Of a DNA stretch of 64,000 nt, positions 1-8,493 are shown one piece after another. A program made the position numbers and the translations under genes. The DNA comes from Latilactobacillus fragifolii. Lineage in GTDB: Bacteria > Bacillota > Bacilli > Lactobacillales > Lactobacillaceae. The notes below the pieces were generated by a model. The model did not search any database and was not told the origin of the DNA. It was given only the letters and a program-made list of their open reading frames with translations. The stretch covers positions 1 to 64,000 of the forward strand of contig NZ_CAJOCF010000002.1 in NCBI RefSeq assembly GCF_905332535.1, given 5' to 3'. Numbering within the stretch: the first letter of the stretch is position 1; every line of letters begins with the position of its first letter.

Positions 1-147
1 TGTAGCTCTTGTTTTGTTACTTAATTTATTTGCTAGCGAAATTGACTTCGCAAATATGTTTTGTGCCCCGAAGGGCGACCCTACACATTTGGTTTGTCGA
101 AACTTTGTTCAGTTTTCAAAGGTCTACTGTGTTGAAACAGCTTAATT
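1..147 (-). other. rRNA operon leader (16S gene lies beyond position 1)
   Basis: Read on the minus strand, this segment contains CTTTGAAAACTGAACAAAG near 104-122, the antitermination/boxA-type tract found in front of Bacillales and Lactobacillales rRNA genes, and it follows two consensus tandem promoters. No part of the 16S gene itself is in the window, so the assignment rests on the leader motif and the promoters. A 96-codon minus-strand reading frame covering this region has no ribosome site and overlaps both promoters, so it is not a gene. Confidence 0.6.
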
Positions 148-176
148 AATATATCATTTTCAACGAACACTGTCAA
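148..176 (-). promoter_or_regulatory. rRNA promoter P2
   Basis: On the minus strand TTGACA (171-176) is followed after exactly 17 bases by TATATT (148-153). It is the promoter nearest to the rRNA leader. Confidence 0.75.
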
Positions 177-270
177 GCACTTTTTATAAATATTTTTTGA
201 ATATTTATTCGTTTCCGTTTGACGTTTTATTTCGTTAGCGATATGCTTCATCGCGCTGACAACATAGAAT

Positions 271-299
271 ACTATACCAACAATCCGAGACATCGTCAA
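271..299 (-). promoter_or_regulatory. rRNA promoter P1
   Basis: On the minus strand TTGACG (294-299), a 17-base spacer, and TATAGT (271-276). It lies about 120 bases upstream of P2; this tandem P1/P2 arrangement is typical of rRNA operons in this phylum. Confidence 0.7.
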
Positions 300-383
300 G
301 CAATTATTTGCTTTTTTTTGAATAAACATATAAAAAGTTACAAAAGCGTACATTACTGAATAGATATTCATCGATTGTCCGAA

Positions 384-770
384 CTAATTTAAATGCGGAA
401 CACTTGTCACTTCTAATTTATCCAGTAATTCCGTGAATTCACTTGGTTTCGCAAACCGAAAACCGGCTTCACTAATTTTCCTTAATTGTTCGGTATAAAA
501 ATCAGTTTCATGTTTCCCCCATTGAAAGACAAAGAAAGAAACATTCTCACCTTCAAGGTTAATATTGGCTAAATTAATCAATCTCAGTTCATTAACATCA
601 ATTTTTAACTGTGCTTGAATTGCAATCAAAACAGCTGCAAGTGGTGTTTGATCATCTTGTTTGTTGGTCACTAACATCTTATAGGAAGCGTCTACTTGTG
701 GTTGAACCAAAAAATCGTATTGTCCTTGTGCTGTCTTATACATAATTGTCCCAGCTACTTTAGCACTCAT
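384..770 (-). CDS. Hypothetical protein, possible degenerate Nudix-like fold
   Basis: A 128-residue soluble protein that I do not recognise by name. The N-terminus (AGTIMYKTAQGQYDFLV, residues 7-23) and the following helix (PLAAVLIAIQAQLKI) resemble the first strand and Nudix helix of Nudix hydrolases, but the catalytic GX5EX7REUXEEXGU signature is absent, so any hydrolase activity is doubtful. Its ATG overlaps the TGA of the S1-domain gene (ATGA) and is preceded by GGTGAG, so the two are translationally coupled. It ends just in front of the rRNA promoters. The fold suggestion is weak inference; the gene call is firm. Confidence 0.7.
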   Translation of the reverse strand: MSAKVAGTIMYKTAQGQYDFLVQPQVDASYKMLVTNKQDDQTPLAAVLIAIQAQLKIDVNELRLINLANINLEGENVSFFVFQWGKHETDFYTEQLRKISEAGFRFAKPSEFTELLDKLEVTSVPHLN

Positions 771-1147
771 CTATTCTCACCCTTATTCAAGTCTTCTATT
801 GCTTCTTCAATCCATCTTGGTAATCGTTCTGCAATAGGCGCAAACCCAATATGAATCCGCCGGTTTGTCCAGTAATGTTTCTTAGCACGCTGTGGTGCTA
901 AGTCATGTGCTTTATGTAATGCACGTAATGACAAACTAATTTTATGTGTGTATTCATCAATGTCTAATACTAACACATCTAGCACCTGTCCGACTTTAAA
1001 CTGTTCATCTAATGCTTTAACAAAACCATGCCCACATTCTGAGATGTGAATTAAGCCTTGAACCGTTGCATCTAATGAAACAAATACACCATATGGTTGA
1101 ATGCCTGTTACAGTGCCTGTAATCTTTTGTCCAATTCGATAACCCAT
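767..1147 (-). CDS. yugI: S1-domain RNA-binding protein (CvfD/GSP13 type)
   Basis: A 126-residue protein with one S1 RNA-binding domain in residues 1-75 (start MGYRIGQKITGTVTGIQPYG, later GLIHISE and KISLSLRAL), followed by a basic tail. Proteins of this size and layout are the YugI/general stress protein 13/CvfD family, which bind RNA or ribosomes and affect post-transcriptional control. I chose the ATG at 1147: GTGGAGGAA lies 4 bases upstream of it, whereas an in-frame GTG at 1159 would overlap that ribosome site. It is coupled by a 4-base overlap to the next hypothetical gene. Confidence 0.85.
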   Translation of the reverse strand: MGYRIGQKITGTVTGIQPYGVFVSLDATVQGLIHISECGHGFVKALDEQFKVGQVLDVLVLDIDEYTHKISLSLRALHKAHDLAPQRAKKHYWTNRRIHIGFAPIAERLPRWIEEAIEDLNKGENR

Positions 1148-1175
1148 ATTTTCCTCCACTTCAATATTCCCATCT

Positions 1176-1205
1176 ATTTTAAGCCTTCCAGTTAGTAAAA
1201 GGCAA
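1176..1205 (-). promoter_or_regulatory. Candidate promoter of the S1-domain operon
   Basis: Minus strand TTGCCT (1200-1205), 18-base spacer, TAAAAT (1176-1181), located between the upstream terminator and the S1 gene. The -35 is imperfect. Confidence 0.4.
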
Positions 1206-1246
1206 GCGATCGGCTAAGACCTTTTGTCCGCTTTCTTCGCTATCCG

Positions 1247-1278
1247 TAAAAAAAACCTGAGGAAATATCCCTCAGGTT
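1247..1278 (-). terminator. Intrinsic terminator of the ppiB-fructokinase unit
   Basis: AACCTGAGG (1254-1262) pairs with CCTCAGGTT (1270-1278); on the minus strand the hairpin is followed by a run of eight or nine T. It sits directly after the fructokinase stop codon. Confidence 0.85.
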
Positions 1279-1287
1279 CTCGTTAAA

Positions 1288-2150
1288 TTAAAGTAGCTCA
1301 GCTGCTAGTAAAAGTTCCCCGGTAATCCCAGCGTCATCCCCTAATGCGACATGCACAATGTAGTCATCAAGGTCTGGCGTTTGAACGTAGCCTGCCATCT
1401 GCCGTTTAAAAGATTCGCGAATCATGGGGAATAGTTGGGCTTGTTTGGACACCCCACCACCAAAGACAATGCGTTCCGGCGATAGCATTAAAGCGATATT
1501 GACACAGGCTTGCGCTAAATAATCAGCTTCCATTTGCCATGCTTGGTGATCAGTAGGTAACAAATGCCCCTTCTTCCCCCAACGTCTTTCGATTGCTGGA
1601 CCAGCTGCTAAGCCTTCCAAACAATTGTGGTGATATGGACATGTTCCTTCATATGAGTCTTCTGATTGTTGCCGAATTAACATGTGGCCAATTTCAGGAT
1701 GACTATATCCTTGTAAAATCTGACCGTGTTCAACAACGCCGCCGCCAATGCCGGTCCCGACAGTTAAATAGACACAACTATCAAGGCCATCGGCAGCCCC
1801 CATCTTCAATTCACCATAAGCTGCGGCATTCACATCCGTTGTAAAGGCAAACTGGGTATCAGGATAATGAGCTTTCATCGCCCCTAAGATATCATAGTGT
1901 TCCCATCCGGCTTTGGGGGTATCCATGATTGCGCCATACGTTTTCGATTTGGGGTTAACATCAATTGGGCCAAAGGATGCCAAACCGATGGCATCTAAAT
2001 GATCGAATTGATCAAAATATTCAAATAACCGTGGTAGCGTTTGTTCTGGCGTCTCGGTTGGCATACTAATTCGTTCTTGAATCCCATTTTTTCCATCTGT
2101 TACGGCACAGACAAACTTCGTGCCCCCGCTTCAATTCCACCTACTAGCAT
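1288..2150 (-). pseudogene. ROK-family fructokinase with a one-base frameshift near its start
   Basis: The intact part (258 residues from 2064) matches ATP-dependent fructokinases of the ROK family: SFGPID and KTYGAIMDTPK in the N-half, TVGTGIGGG, and the zinc-binding motif CPYHHNCLEG. The normal start is the ATG at 2148-2150, preceded by GGAGAGG, and encodes MLVGGIEAGG; it then runs into a stop because the tract at 2123-2127 has five G on the minus strand. With six G the frame would read on as GGTKFVCAV into the long frame, restoring the phosphate-binding loop. So either the gene is broken, or a base was lost in sequencing. A start at 2064 would lack the ATP-binding loop. The gene lies 23 bases after ppiB, probably in the same transcript. 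Confidence 0.85.
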
Positions 2151-2173
2151 CTAAAACACCTCTCCAATTAAAA

Positions 2174-2758
2174 TTAATGATTAATCGTAATGTGATTGAT
2201 GATAACTTCTTCGACTGGCTTGTCTTGCATCCCGGTTTCTGTCGCATTAATTTTATTGACCACGTCCATGCCACTTAATACGTGACCAAAGACCGTATGT
2301 TTGAAATCTAACCAAGGTGTGCCACCTTTTTCATAAGCTGCAATGACTTCTTCTGGGTAACCCGCACCTGGCATTTGGGACAACATGTTTTGGTTAATGT
2401 GTTCGTTAGTCACGATGAAGAATTGGCTACCATTAGTATTTGGACCGGCGTTTGCCATTGATAATGCGCCGTTTAAATTAAAAACTTCTTGGTTGAATTC
2501 ATCTTCAAAAGGTTGGCCCCAAAGACTTTCGCCACCCATCCCAGTCCCAGTGGGGTCGCCGCCTTGTATCATGAAGTCGTTGATGACGCGGTGGAAAATT
2601 ACACCGTCGTAGTAATCTTTTTCGGCTAAGCCGATAAAGTTTTCAACCGTCTTAGGTGCTTGATCTTGGAAAAGTGCGACTGTAAATTCGCCCTGGTTGG
2701 TATCAAAAGTGGCGGTTGGCCCTGCAAAATTTTTAAGATCTAGTTGTGGATATGTCAT
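2174..2758 (-). CDS. ppiB: Cyclophilin-type peptidyl-prolyl cis-trans isomerase
   Basis: A 194-residue cytoplasmic cyclophilin that catalyses cis-trans isomerisation of X-Pro bonds in folding proteins. The family signature is clear: ENFIGLAEKDYYDGVIFHRV, FMIQGGDPTGTG, the substrate-site FxxxxGxLSMAN region and SQFFI. There is no signal peptide. AAGGAGG lies 8 bases before the ATG. It is followed after 23 bases by the frameshifted fructokinase and a terminator, so the two likely form an operon. Confidence 0.93.
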   Translation of the reverse strand: MTYPQLDLKNFAGPTATFDTNQGEFTVALFQDQAPKTVENFIGLAEKDYYDGVIFHRVINDFMIQGGDPTGTGMGGESLWGQPFEDEFNQEVFNLNGALSMANAGPNTNGSQFFIVTNEHINQNMLSQMPGAGYPEEVIAAYEKGGTPWLDFKHTVFGHVLSGMDVVNKINATETGMQDKPVEEVIINHITINH

Positions 2759-2901
2759 TTAATCGTCCTCCTTGTTTTGACTCACAATCATTATGATAGC
2801 GAATTGCCTCATAAATTACTACGATTATTTCATTAAACATGCTTTCCTTATTTTTTTCTAGTATACTAATTTAAGAAATCTACTATTAAGGAAGTTATCT
2901 C

Positions 2902-3888
2902 ATGCTCGATTCAAATCATCTCTTTGATATCACCATTATCGGCGGCGGACCTGTCGGGATGTTTGCTGCCTATTACGCTGGTATGCGCAAAGCGGACGTT
3001 CAGATTATCGAAAGCCTTCCCGAACTTGGTGGTCAAGTTGCAACCCTTTATCCAGAAAAGCAAATCTATGATGTCGCTGGTTTCAGTGGCATTTCTGGGG
3101 CACAACTCACCAAAAACTTAATCGAACAGCTCGCACTTTTTCAACCAACTTTGCAATTATCAACAGCTGTGCAAGGCATCGCCCCCCAAGAAGATGGAAC
3201 ATTCGTTCTTAAAACAACTAAGGGCTCCACACGCACCAAGGGCGTCATCATCGCCGTTGGAAACGGAGCTTTCACCCCACGAAAACTCGCTGTCGATTAC
3301 GATCCAGAATGGGAAAATCGCTATATTCACTATTTCGCCAAAGAAATGGCTCAGTTTAAAGACCAAACCGTTGCCGTTGCTGGTGGTGGTGATTCAGCCA
3401 TCGAATGGGCACTAATGCTCGAAAAAGTGGCTAAACAAGTTTACTTAATTCACCGCCGCGATCAATTCCGTGGGCTTGAAAGTAGCGTCGAGACACTCAA
3501 GCAATCAACCGTCCAAATTAAGACGCCCTTTTTAATCGATAGTCTCACTGAAGTAAACCACCAGCTCGCATTAACCTTAAATAAGATGAAGTCCACTGAT
3601 CAAGAACAGTTAACAATTGACAAGCTCCTCGTCAATTATGGATTTATGTCTGATACTCGTATTTTACGCGATTGGGGATTAACGTTGGACCATCATCAAA
3701 TCGCCGTTAACCAACAGATGGCCACTAATATTCCGAATATCTATGCGATTGGCGATATTGCCACTTACCCTGGTAAAGTGAAGTTAATTGCTAGTGGCTT
3801 TGGCGAAGCACCCATGGCCGTTACCGAATTATTAACGAATCTCTACCCCGAAAAGCGCCAACCACTCCACAGCACATCCATTATGTAA
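2902..3888 (+). CDS. fnr: Thioredoxin reductase-like ferredoxin/flavodoxin-NADP+ reductase
   Basis: A 328-residue flavoprotein. FAD-binding GGGPVG at residues 14-19, a second nucleotide (NADPH) motif GGGDSA at about 161-166, and the C-terminal FAD motif IYAIGDIATYPG. It lacks the CxxC redox pair of thioredoxin reductase, which places it in the YumC-type ferredoxin-NADP+ reductases that pass electrons between NADPH and ferredoxin or flavodoxin. AAGGAAG precedes the ATG. It diverges from ppiB and converges on dedA across a shared terminator. Confidence 0.9.
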   Translation: MLDSNHLFDITIIGGGPVGMFAAYYAGMRKADVQIIESLPELGGQVATLYPEKQIYDVAGFSGISGAQLTKNLIEQLALFQPTLQLSTAVQGIAPQEDGTFVLKTTKGSTRTKGVIIAVGNGAFTPRKLAVDYDPEWENRYIHYFAKEMAQFKDQTVAVAGGGDSAIEWALMLEKVAKQVYLIHRRDQFRGLESSVETLKQSTVQIKTPFLIDSLTEVNHQLALTLNKMKSTDQEQLTIDKLLVNYGFMSDTRILRDWGLTLDHHQIAVNQQMATNIPNIYAIGDIATYPGKVKLIASGFGEAPMAVTELLTNLYPEKRQPLHSTSIM

Positions 3889-4005
3889 GCGTGCGACAGC
3901 CGGCGTTTATATTTCGAGCATTAACTGGATTTGACGAATTGACGCTGCAATCGCCGCTTTGGCAAATTTGGTTAAGCCCAGAAATATGCCTGCAAGAGCA
4001 CGTTT
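3889..4005 (+). repeat. Intergenic hairpin repeat, copy C
   Basis: It starts on the base after the fnr stop codon. On the minus strand it runs from AACGTGCTCTTGCAGGCATA through GGGCTTAACC, a GGCGA/CGTC inner hairpin, GTTAATGCTCG and finally GCCGGC..TGTCGCACGC. About 80-85% of positions match the copy at 36337-36453 along the whole length by eye. Outer arms pair as a long imperfect hairpin. See the related copies at 36214-36331, 36337-36453, 50774-50890 and 50898-51016. Confidence 0.8.
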
Positions 4006-4017
4006 CAACGAATCATC

Positions 4018-4064
4018 AAAAAAAGCCCTGCATCAACGGTTAAAACGTTGATGCAGGGCTTTTT
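4018..4064. terminator. Bidirectional terminator between fnr and dedA
   Basis: AAGCCCTGCATCAACG (4023-4038) pairs perfectly with its complement at 4046-4061, flanked by A-run and T-run, serving both converging genes. Confidence 0.92.
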
Positions 4065-4073
4065 AGTGTTCTA

Positions 4074-4721
4074 TTAAGCATTATTTTTTTTCATCTGACT
4101 CTTAACAGCTGTGATGATCATCGGAATCAATGAAACCGCGATGATCCCAAGTACAACTAGGGAGAAATGTTCACGGACTACGGAAATATTTCCGAAGAAA
4201 TAACCGGCGCCACAACAAAGGGCGACCCACAAGATACTCCCAATCACGTCATAGCGGAAGAACTTCATAAAAGCCATCTGACTTCCACCAGCCACAAACG
4301 GGACAAACGTTCTAATGATTGGCATAAAGCGGCCAATTGCAATTGTCTTACCACCGTACTTATCAAAGAAGACTTGCGCCTCTGCAATTTTCTCGGTATT
4401 GATGAACTTACCGAAGAAACGATTCTTCGTTGCAGCCAAACCGACCCGCTGACCAATTTGTTCATTCAATGAATCCCCGGCAATCGCGGCAATCAAGAAT
4501 AATGCCGCAAAAAGCCAGACATTCAAATCGTTGTCAGTTCGGGCCGCTAAAGCAGCGGCTGCAAATAACAGCGAATCCCCCGGTAGAAACGGTAAGATGA
4601 CCGCCCCAGTTTCAATAAAGATAATGGCAAACAAGATGACATAGGTCCAATTGCCAAACTGATTGACAATGTTGACCAGGTGGGCATCAATATGTAAAAC
4701 AAAATCAATTAACTGCGTCAT
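4074..4721 (-). CDS. dedA: DedA family membrane protein
   Basis: A 215-residue polytopic membrane protein. Family features: IETGAVILPFLPGDSLLFAA with the acidic residue and PGD in the first re-entrant region, GDSLNEQIGQRVG, an amphipathic stretch FFDKYGGKTIAIGRFMPIIR with the essential GRF.P..R, and four or five hydrophobic helices. DedA proteins act in the cytoplasmic membrane; some members (UptA) return undecaprenyl phosphate from the outer to the inner leaflet, others affect membrane potential. Which role applies here cannot be told from sequence. AGGAG lies 9 bases before the ATG. A DUF368 protein with an overlapping role is encoded at 25766-26662. Confidence 0.9.
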   Translation of the reverse strand: MTQLIDFVLHIDAHLVNIVNQFGNWTYVILFAIIFIETGAVILPFLPGDSLLFAAAALAARTDNDLNVWLFAALFLIAAIAGDSLNEQIGQRVGLAATKNRFFGKFINTEKIAEAQVFFDKYGGKTIAIGRFMPIIRTFVPFVAGGSQMAFMKFFRYDVIGSILWVALCCGAGYFFGNISVVREHFSLVVLGIIAVSLIPMIITAVKSQMKKNNA

Positions 4722-4832
4722 ACGATTTCTCCTATACTCTTTTTCATTTTAAACTATCAATTCTTTATTTAGGATACCGAAACTAGGCATCAAAGTAATC
4801 ATTTTTGCATTTTCTTAATAAAAAGCCAAACG

Positions 4833-5465
4833 TTATAGCGCACGTTTACCTCGCCATAATAGCCAAGCAAAACTACTCTCTAACAAAATAAAAAACAACG
4901 CAAAGCAAACGCCAAAATAGAGCGTCGGTAACACTAAGATAATTGGATCAGTGACTGGGTCAAACTGCCAATTCAAATTGCGGAACAATAATTCATGAAA
5001 CGTAATGAAAAACCATTCAAAATTCATACTAGCGATAAACCCTAGCACAACTGGCACCACAAGGGCCACTTGCATCGGACGCACATATTGCCAAAGCCGA
5101 TTAGTCCGGCGGCGACTTTGCCAATGCTGAATCACTGGTCCAATTGTCACTAACCAAATAACCGCTGCCAAGCCAAACAATCGTTTCACTTCGACAAAGT
5201 GTTGGCGACCAGCCAATGACATTGGAAAGTCTGGTAGCTGTAAGCGTGATTGCCACGGTACAAGCAAGTATGTCATTAACTGATTAAAATTCATTATCAA
5301 CCGCGGTTGCGTTAGTTCGCATTGGCCTGCCAAATTGAGGTAGGCACTCAATGGTAAATAAAGCGCCCAACTTAGCAATATTGTGAGTAAAATGGCACTG
5401 CTAACAAGCGCTAAATACAACGCTCCCCAACTTGCAATCCGTCTAACCCGCATTAGAGTTCCCAT
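4833..5465 (-). CDS. TIGR01906 family integral membrane protein
   Basis: A 210-residue protein (206 if the second ATG at 5453 is used) with four or five hydrophobic helices: residues about 13-38, 95-112, 128-150 and 176-205. The extracytoplasmic stretch after helix 1 has the family pattern MNFNQLMTYLLVPWQ, then LPDFPMSLAGRQHFVEVK. The function of the family is not known to me. It overlaps the end of nagD: the ATG at 5453 forms TAATG with the nagD stop, so translational coupling is likely. It is the last gene of the yunD-yutD-nagD operon, an arrangement conserved in lactobacilli and enterococci. Confidence 0.85.
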   Translation of the reverse strand: MGTLMRVRRIASWGALYLALVSSAILLTILLSWALYLPLSAYLNLAGQCELTQPRLIMNFNQLMTYLLVPWQSRLQLPDFPMSLAGRQHFVEVKRLFGLAAVIWLVTIGPVIQHWQSRRRTNRLWQYVRPMQVALVVPVVLGFIASMNFEWFFITFHELLFRNLNWQFDPVTDPIILVLPTLYFGVCFALFFILLESSFAWLLWRGKRAL

Positions 5466-6238
5466 TCAGTTAAGTTGTTGATGCTATATGTTGGTTGTAA
5501 GGCTTCTTTTGCCACATCTGCTGGCGTTGAAACACCAGTGTAAACTAACAACGTATCCATCCCTGTATTCAAACCAGCCTTGATATCCGTATTGTAGTTA
5601 TCCCCAACCATCACAACCTGTTCTTTAGTGAGGCCGAATTGTTCGAGCGCCATCTCGACGATGATTTTTTCAGGTTTACCAATATAAAGCGCCCTTTGTT
5701 GGGTTGCGCGTTCAACCATCGCAATCACCGAACCGGCCCCAGGGACTAGTCCACGTTCATTCGGTAAATTCGTATCCGCATTGGTCCCGATGAATAATGC
5801 GCCGCGCTTAATCGCTAACGTCGCTAATTCAAACTTGTGATAAGTCACATCATAATCTAAACCGACTACCACGTAGTCCGGATTAAATTCATTGGTTCTA
5901 AAACCGGCATCGGATAGCGCCTGTTTCAAACCAAGTTCGCCAATCACGTAGACGGTTTTCCCATTAGCTGTGCCACCGTTTAGATTCAATAGATAGCGGG
6001 CCGTTGCCAAAGATGGGGTATACACTTGGTCAACGGTGGCATGAATATCATGGTTATCCGCTAAATTCTGAATCACAGCAGCTGGTGATTTCGTAGTGTT
6101 GTTCGTCAAAAACATGAACGGGATTTGTTTTGCTTGGAGGCGTTCAATGAAATCTTTGGCTTCTGGCATCCGGTCACGGCCGCGATACACGGTGCCGTCT
6201 AAATCAATTAAATACCCTGCATAATCTGTATTTGTCAT
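5453..6238 (-). CDS. nagD: HAD-superfamily phosphatase, NagD-like (TIGR01457)
   Basis: A 261-residue soluble hydrolase. HAD motif I is LIDLDGTVYRG (nucleophile Asp in DLDGT), motif II is FLTNNTTKS, and the C-terminal motif is VMVGDNYNTDIKAG. The C2-type cap between them is typical of the NagD/YutF group, which dephosphorylate small metabolites such as nucleotides or sugar phosphates; the true substrate is unknown. GGAG is 10 bases before the ATG. It is 23 bases downstream of yutD. Confidence 0.9.
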   Translation of the reverse strand: MTNTDYAGYLIDLDGTVYRGRDRMPEAKDFIERLQAKQIPFMFLTNNTTKSPAAVIQNLADNHDIHATVDQVYTPSLATARYLLNLNGGTANGKTVYVIGELGLKQALSDAGFRTNEFNPDYVVVGLDYDVTYHKFELATLAIKRGALFIGTNADTNLPNERGLVPGAGSVIAMVERATQQRALYIGKPEKIIVEMALEQFGLTKEQVVMVGDNYNTDIKAGLNTGMDTLLVYTGVSTPADVAKEALQPTYSINNLTEWEL

Positions 6239-6261
6239 AGTTGTCTAACTCCAATTACGTT

Positions 6262-6867
6262 TTACTTTTTATTGTGTTCTAAAGGACGAATCTTAAAATG
6301 ACGCTTGTTAACTGATTTTTGATTCTCGGTTATCGCCTTTTGCGGCCGTTCTTTAGTCACTTTTTGCTTGTTATCGGTAACTTTACGTTCTGTAAAGCCT
6401 GGTTTTTGCCGTCGACGCCTTTGCTGGCTACGTTGGCGGTTATTCCGGCGATTCTCACTCTTAATAACCGGCTTGCCTTGTCGTTCCAAAACAAAGTAGG
6501 CACAGCCAAAGTTACAGTATTCATATAGATAATCCTGTAATGTATTGATTAATTGATCTTTATTGGCGCGTTTGTTGGTTGCTTTGTAAAACCCCTTCAA
6601 ACGCAATTGTTCAAAGCCCCAGTCAGCCACGATATAATCATACTTAGCCAACACTTCGTTATAGCGTTCGTTCAACTTTTCAGCATCGAATCCTTCACGA
6701 TAATTGACAACAACTTCATATGCACACTTATCAATTTCAAGCGTGGTTTCAGTCTTCATGACAACATGTTGTGGTACTTCTGGTTGTTTGGCCGAAGCGA
6801 TCATTTCTTTTTCAATCGCCTTAGTCACTTTCTTGGCAATCTTAGGACTGTTTTTCATATCCGCCAC
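6262..6867 (-). CDS. yutD: YutD family protein (DUF1027)
   Basis: A 201-residue protein whose central part is the YutD domain: YEVVVNYREGFDAEKLNERY, then YDYIVADWGFEQLRLKGFY, and a Cys pair in YEYCNFGCAYFVLER. The C-terminal 55 residues are an Arg/Lys/Gln-rich tail, likely disordered and nucleic-acid or ribosome binding; this tail is lineage-specific. The function of the family is unknown. Translation starts at GTG (6867) behind GAGGAGG with 6-base spacing; the ATG three codons later would be too far. Confidence 0.85.
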   Translation of the reverse strand: MADMKNSPKIAKKVTKAIEKEMIASAKQPEVPQHVVMKTETTLEIDKCAYEVVVNYREGFDAEKLNERYNEVLAKYDYIVADWGFEQLRLKGFYKATNKRANKDQLINTLQDYLYEYCNFGCAYFVLERQGKPVIKSENRRNNRQRSQQRRRRQKPGFTERKVTDNKQKVTKERPQKAITENQKSVNKRHFKIRPLEHNKK

Positions 6868-6885
6868 AGCGAACCTCCTCTTTCC

Positions 6886-8265
6886 TTATAAGGGATAATG
6901 TTTACTTAAATATTTAGCGACCGCGTTTCTGAGAAAATCAGGGAACACGATCTCGGTTTTTCCAACAATCTCAATTGTTGGAAAAAATGGAATGAATAGA
7001 TAATGATCGACGGTCGTTAACGTATAGGTGGCTTCTGGCTCAATTTCTCGACCATGCCAGAAGACACGCCGTAATTTCATATCAACCGCAATCCCATCAT
7101 AAACGATATCTCCAAAGATTTTACCACGGAAACTCATCCCTTTAATCGGAAACTTACGTAAAAAGAGCCGGTTTTTCTCCATTTCGAGCACCATCCGCCA
7201 CAAGTCATATCCTTTGAGCGTTACTTTAATCAGATGCATTGGATGCGGTAATTGCGTTTGTAAATCATCTTTGGTGACAATCCCGGCTTGCAAATCTTGC
7301 AAAAACAAGCCAGTATTCAAAACGGCGGCTTCAGTGCCCGTGGCTTCTTCAATTGCCTTTAAGGCGGTCGTCATCATTTCTGATTCGCCGATTGCGTTAA
7401 TTTTAAAGGTATGGGGTAAGTTAGCAACTTTCTCGGCAGCTAATTGTGTGTGTCCTTTTTGCAAGTAACCTTCAATTTCCGCTGCGTCAGTCTTCGCAAC
7501 TGGCAAGTCCGCGGTTAGCACTGTCCGAGCACTTTTATGAATCACATGGTGCTGATTATCAAGTTCGACCGTGATATCCCCAAGATAATGGCCATACTTC
7601 TCAGCGGCGGTCAACAAAGTCTGATTAACAAGTAAGCCATCTTTTAACAAATGATGGGTGTGGGCACCACAGATGACATCAATTTTAGGGAATTGTTCAG
7701 CCAACCACTTATCAGTCGTAATCCCGAGATGTGATAGGACAATTAAGACATCATATTGCCCGTCAATCGCCGCTAATTGTCGCGGCAACTCTTCACTGAC
7801 AGTCGTGGGTTCCCAACCATTCGGCCGATAGGTTAAGAAAAACGGCGCGGTCAAGGCAATGATTGCTACCCGTGTCCCAGCATCAGTCGTCATTAGTCGG
7901 TAAGGTTGCGCAAAGGCCGGCCGCTGGTTTGTTGCTTGTTCATACAGATTAGCCAGTAATACCGGAAAATTCGCCTTATCATATAAATGTTCCAAATCAG
8001 CATGCCCATTACCGATGCCTTCGTTGTTACCAATCGTCACCCCGTCATAGCCAATTTGGTTGAGTAACTCGGTATTGATCTGACCATTCGTCGCTTCAGT
8101 CAAGGGGTGACTGCGATCCATTGCATCCCCAATGTCAAAGGTCAAGACCGTATCCCCTTGCTTGCGGTATGTTGCTTGGTGTTCTAAGAGGAAGCGCCGC
8201 ATTCTGGGCCAATTTTCAAAATGTGAATGTAAATCATTTGTGTGTAAAATATGAATTGTTTCCAT
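6886..8265 (-). CDS. yunD: Cytoplasmic 5'-nucleotidase/metallophosphatase (YunD type)
   Basis: A 459-residue calcineurin-like phosphoesterase of the UshA/CpdB family. The N-terminal metal-binding sites are visible: HTNDLHSHFENW, TFDIGDAMD, IGNNEGIG (GNNE), VLSHLG and CGAHTHH. The C-terminal half carries the 5'-nucleotidase substrate domain. There is no signal peptide, as in B. subtilis YunD, so it acts in the cytoplasm on nucleotides or nucleotide-like phosphates. GGGAG lies 8 bases before the ATG. First gene of the yunD-yutD-nagD-TIGR01906 operon. Confidence 0.9.
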   Translation of the reverse strand: METIHILHTNDLHSHFENWPRMRRFLLEHQATYRKQGDTVLTFDIGDAMDRSHPLTEATNGQINTELLNQIGYDGVTIGNNEGIGNGHADLEHLYDKANFPVLLANLYEQATNQRPAFAQPYRLMTTDAGTRVAIIALTAPFFLTYRPNGWEPTTVSEELPRQLAAIDGQYDVLIVLSHLGITTDKWLAEQFPKIDVICGAHTHHLLKDGLLVNQTLLTAAEKYGHYLGDITVELDNQHHVIHKSARTVLTADLPVAKTDAAEIEGYLQKGHTQLAAEKVANLPHTFKINAIGESEMMTTALKAIEEATGTEAAVLNTGLFLQDLQAGIVTKDDLQTQLPHPMHLIKVTLKGYDLWRMVLEMEKNRLFLRKFPIKGMSFRGKIFGDIVYDGIAVDMKLRRVFWHGREIEPEATYTLTTVDHYLFIPFFPTIEIVGKTEIVFPDFLRNAVAKYLSKHYPL

Positions 8266-8493
8266 TTTGCTTACTCCCTTCAGCTAATTGTGGTTGGGAT
8301 TGGCCAGCGTGGCTTGTTTTCGTTCAAAAAGCATTTTAATCTCATTTGCCGAAAAAAAAGGGGGGCCAAACGGCAATCGTCGCATGCATCATACTTACAT
8401 CCTTAAAGAGACGCGGTGCAAAATCATTATTCCCTAATAATGCGGCGTGAAAAAATGCGTATCCGTTGTGCAATAAATCACCGGCAATCCCAC

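Noticed and set aside
81-371. 96-codon minus-strand reading frame
   Set aside because: It overlaps two consensus rRNA promoters and a leader, has no ribosome site and no recognisable protein character.
3889-4064. Repeat copy C as an insertion sequence remnant or MITE with target duplication
   Set aside because: No flanking direct repeat could be found, and the copies share internal structure rather than terminal repeats typical of a transposon.
6319-6898. Several plus-strand frames opposite yutD and yunD
   Set aside because: They are shadows of well-supported minus-strand genes and lack ribosome sites.
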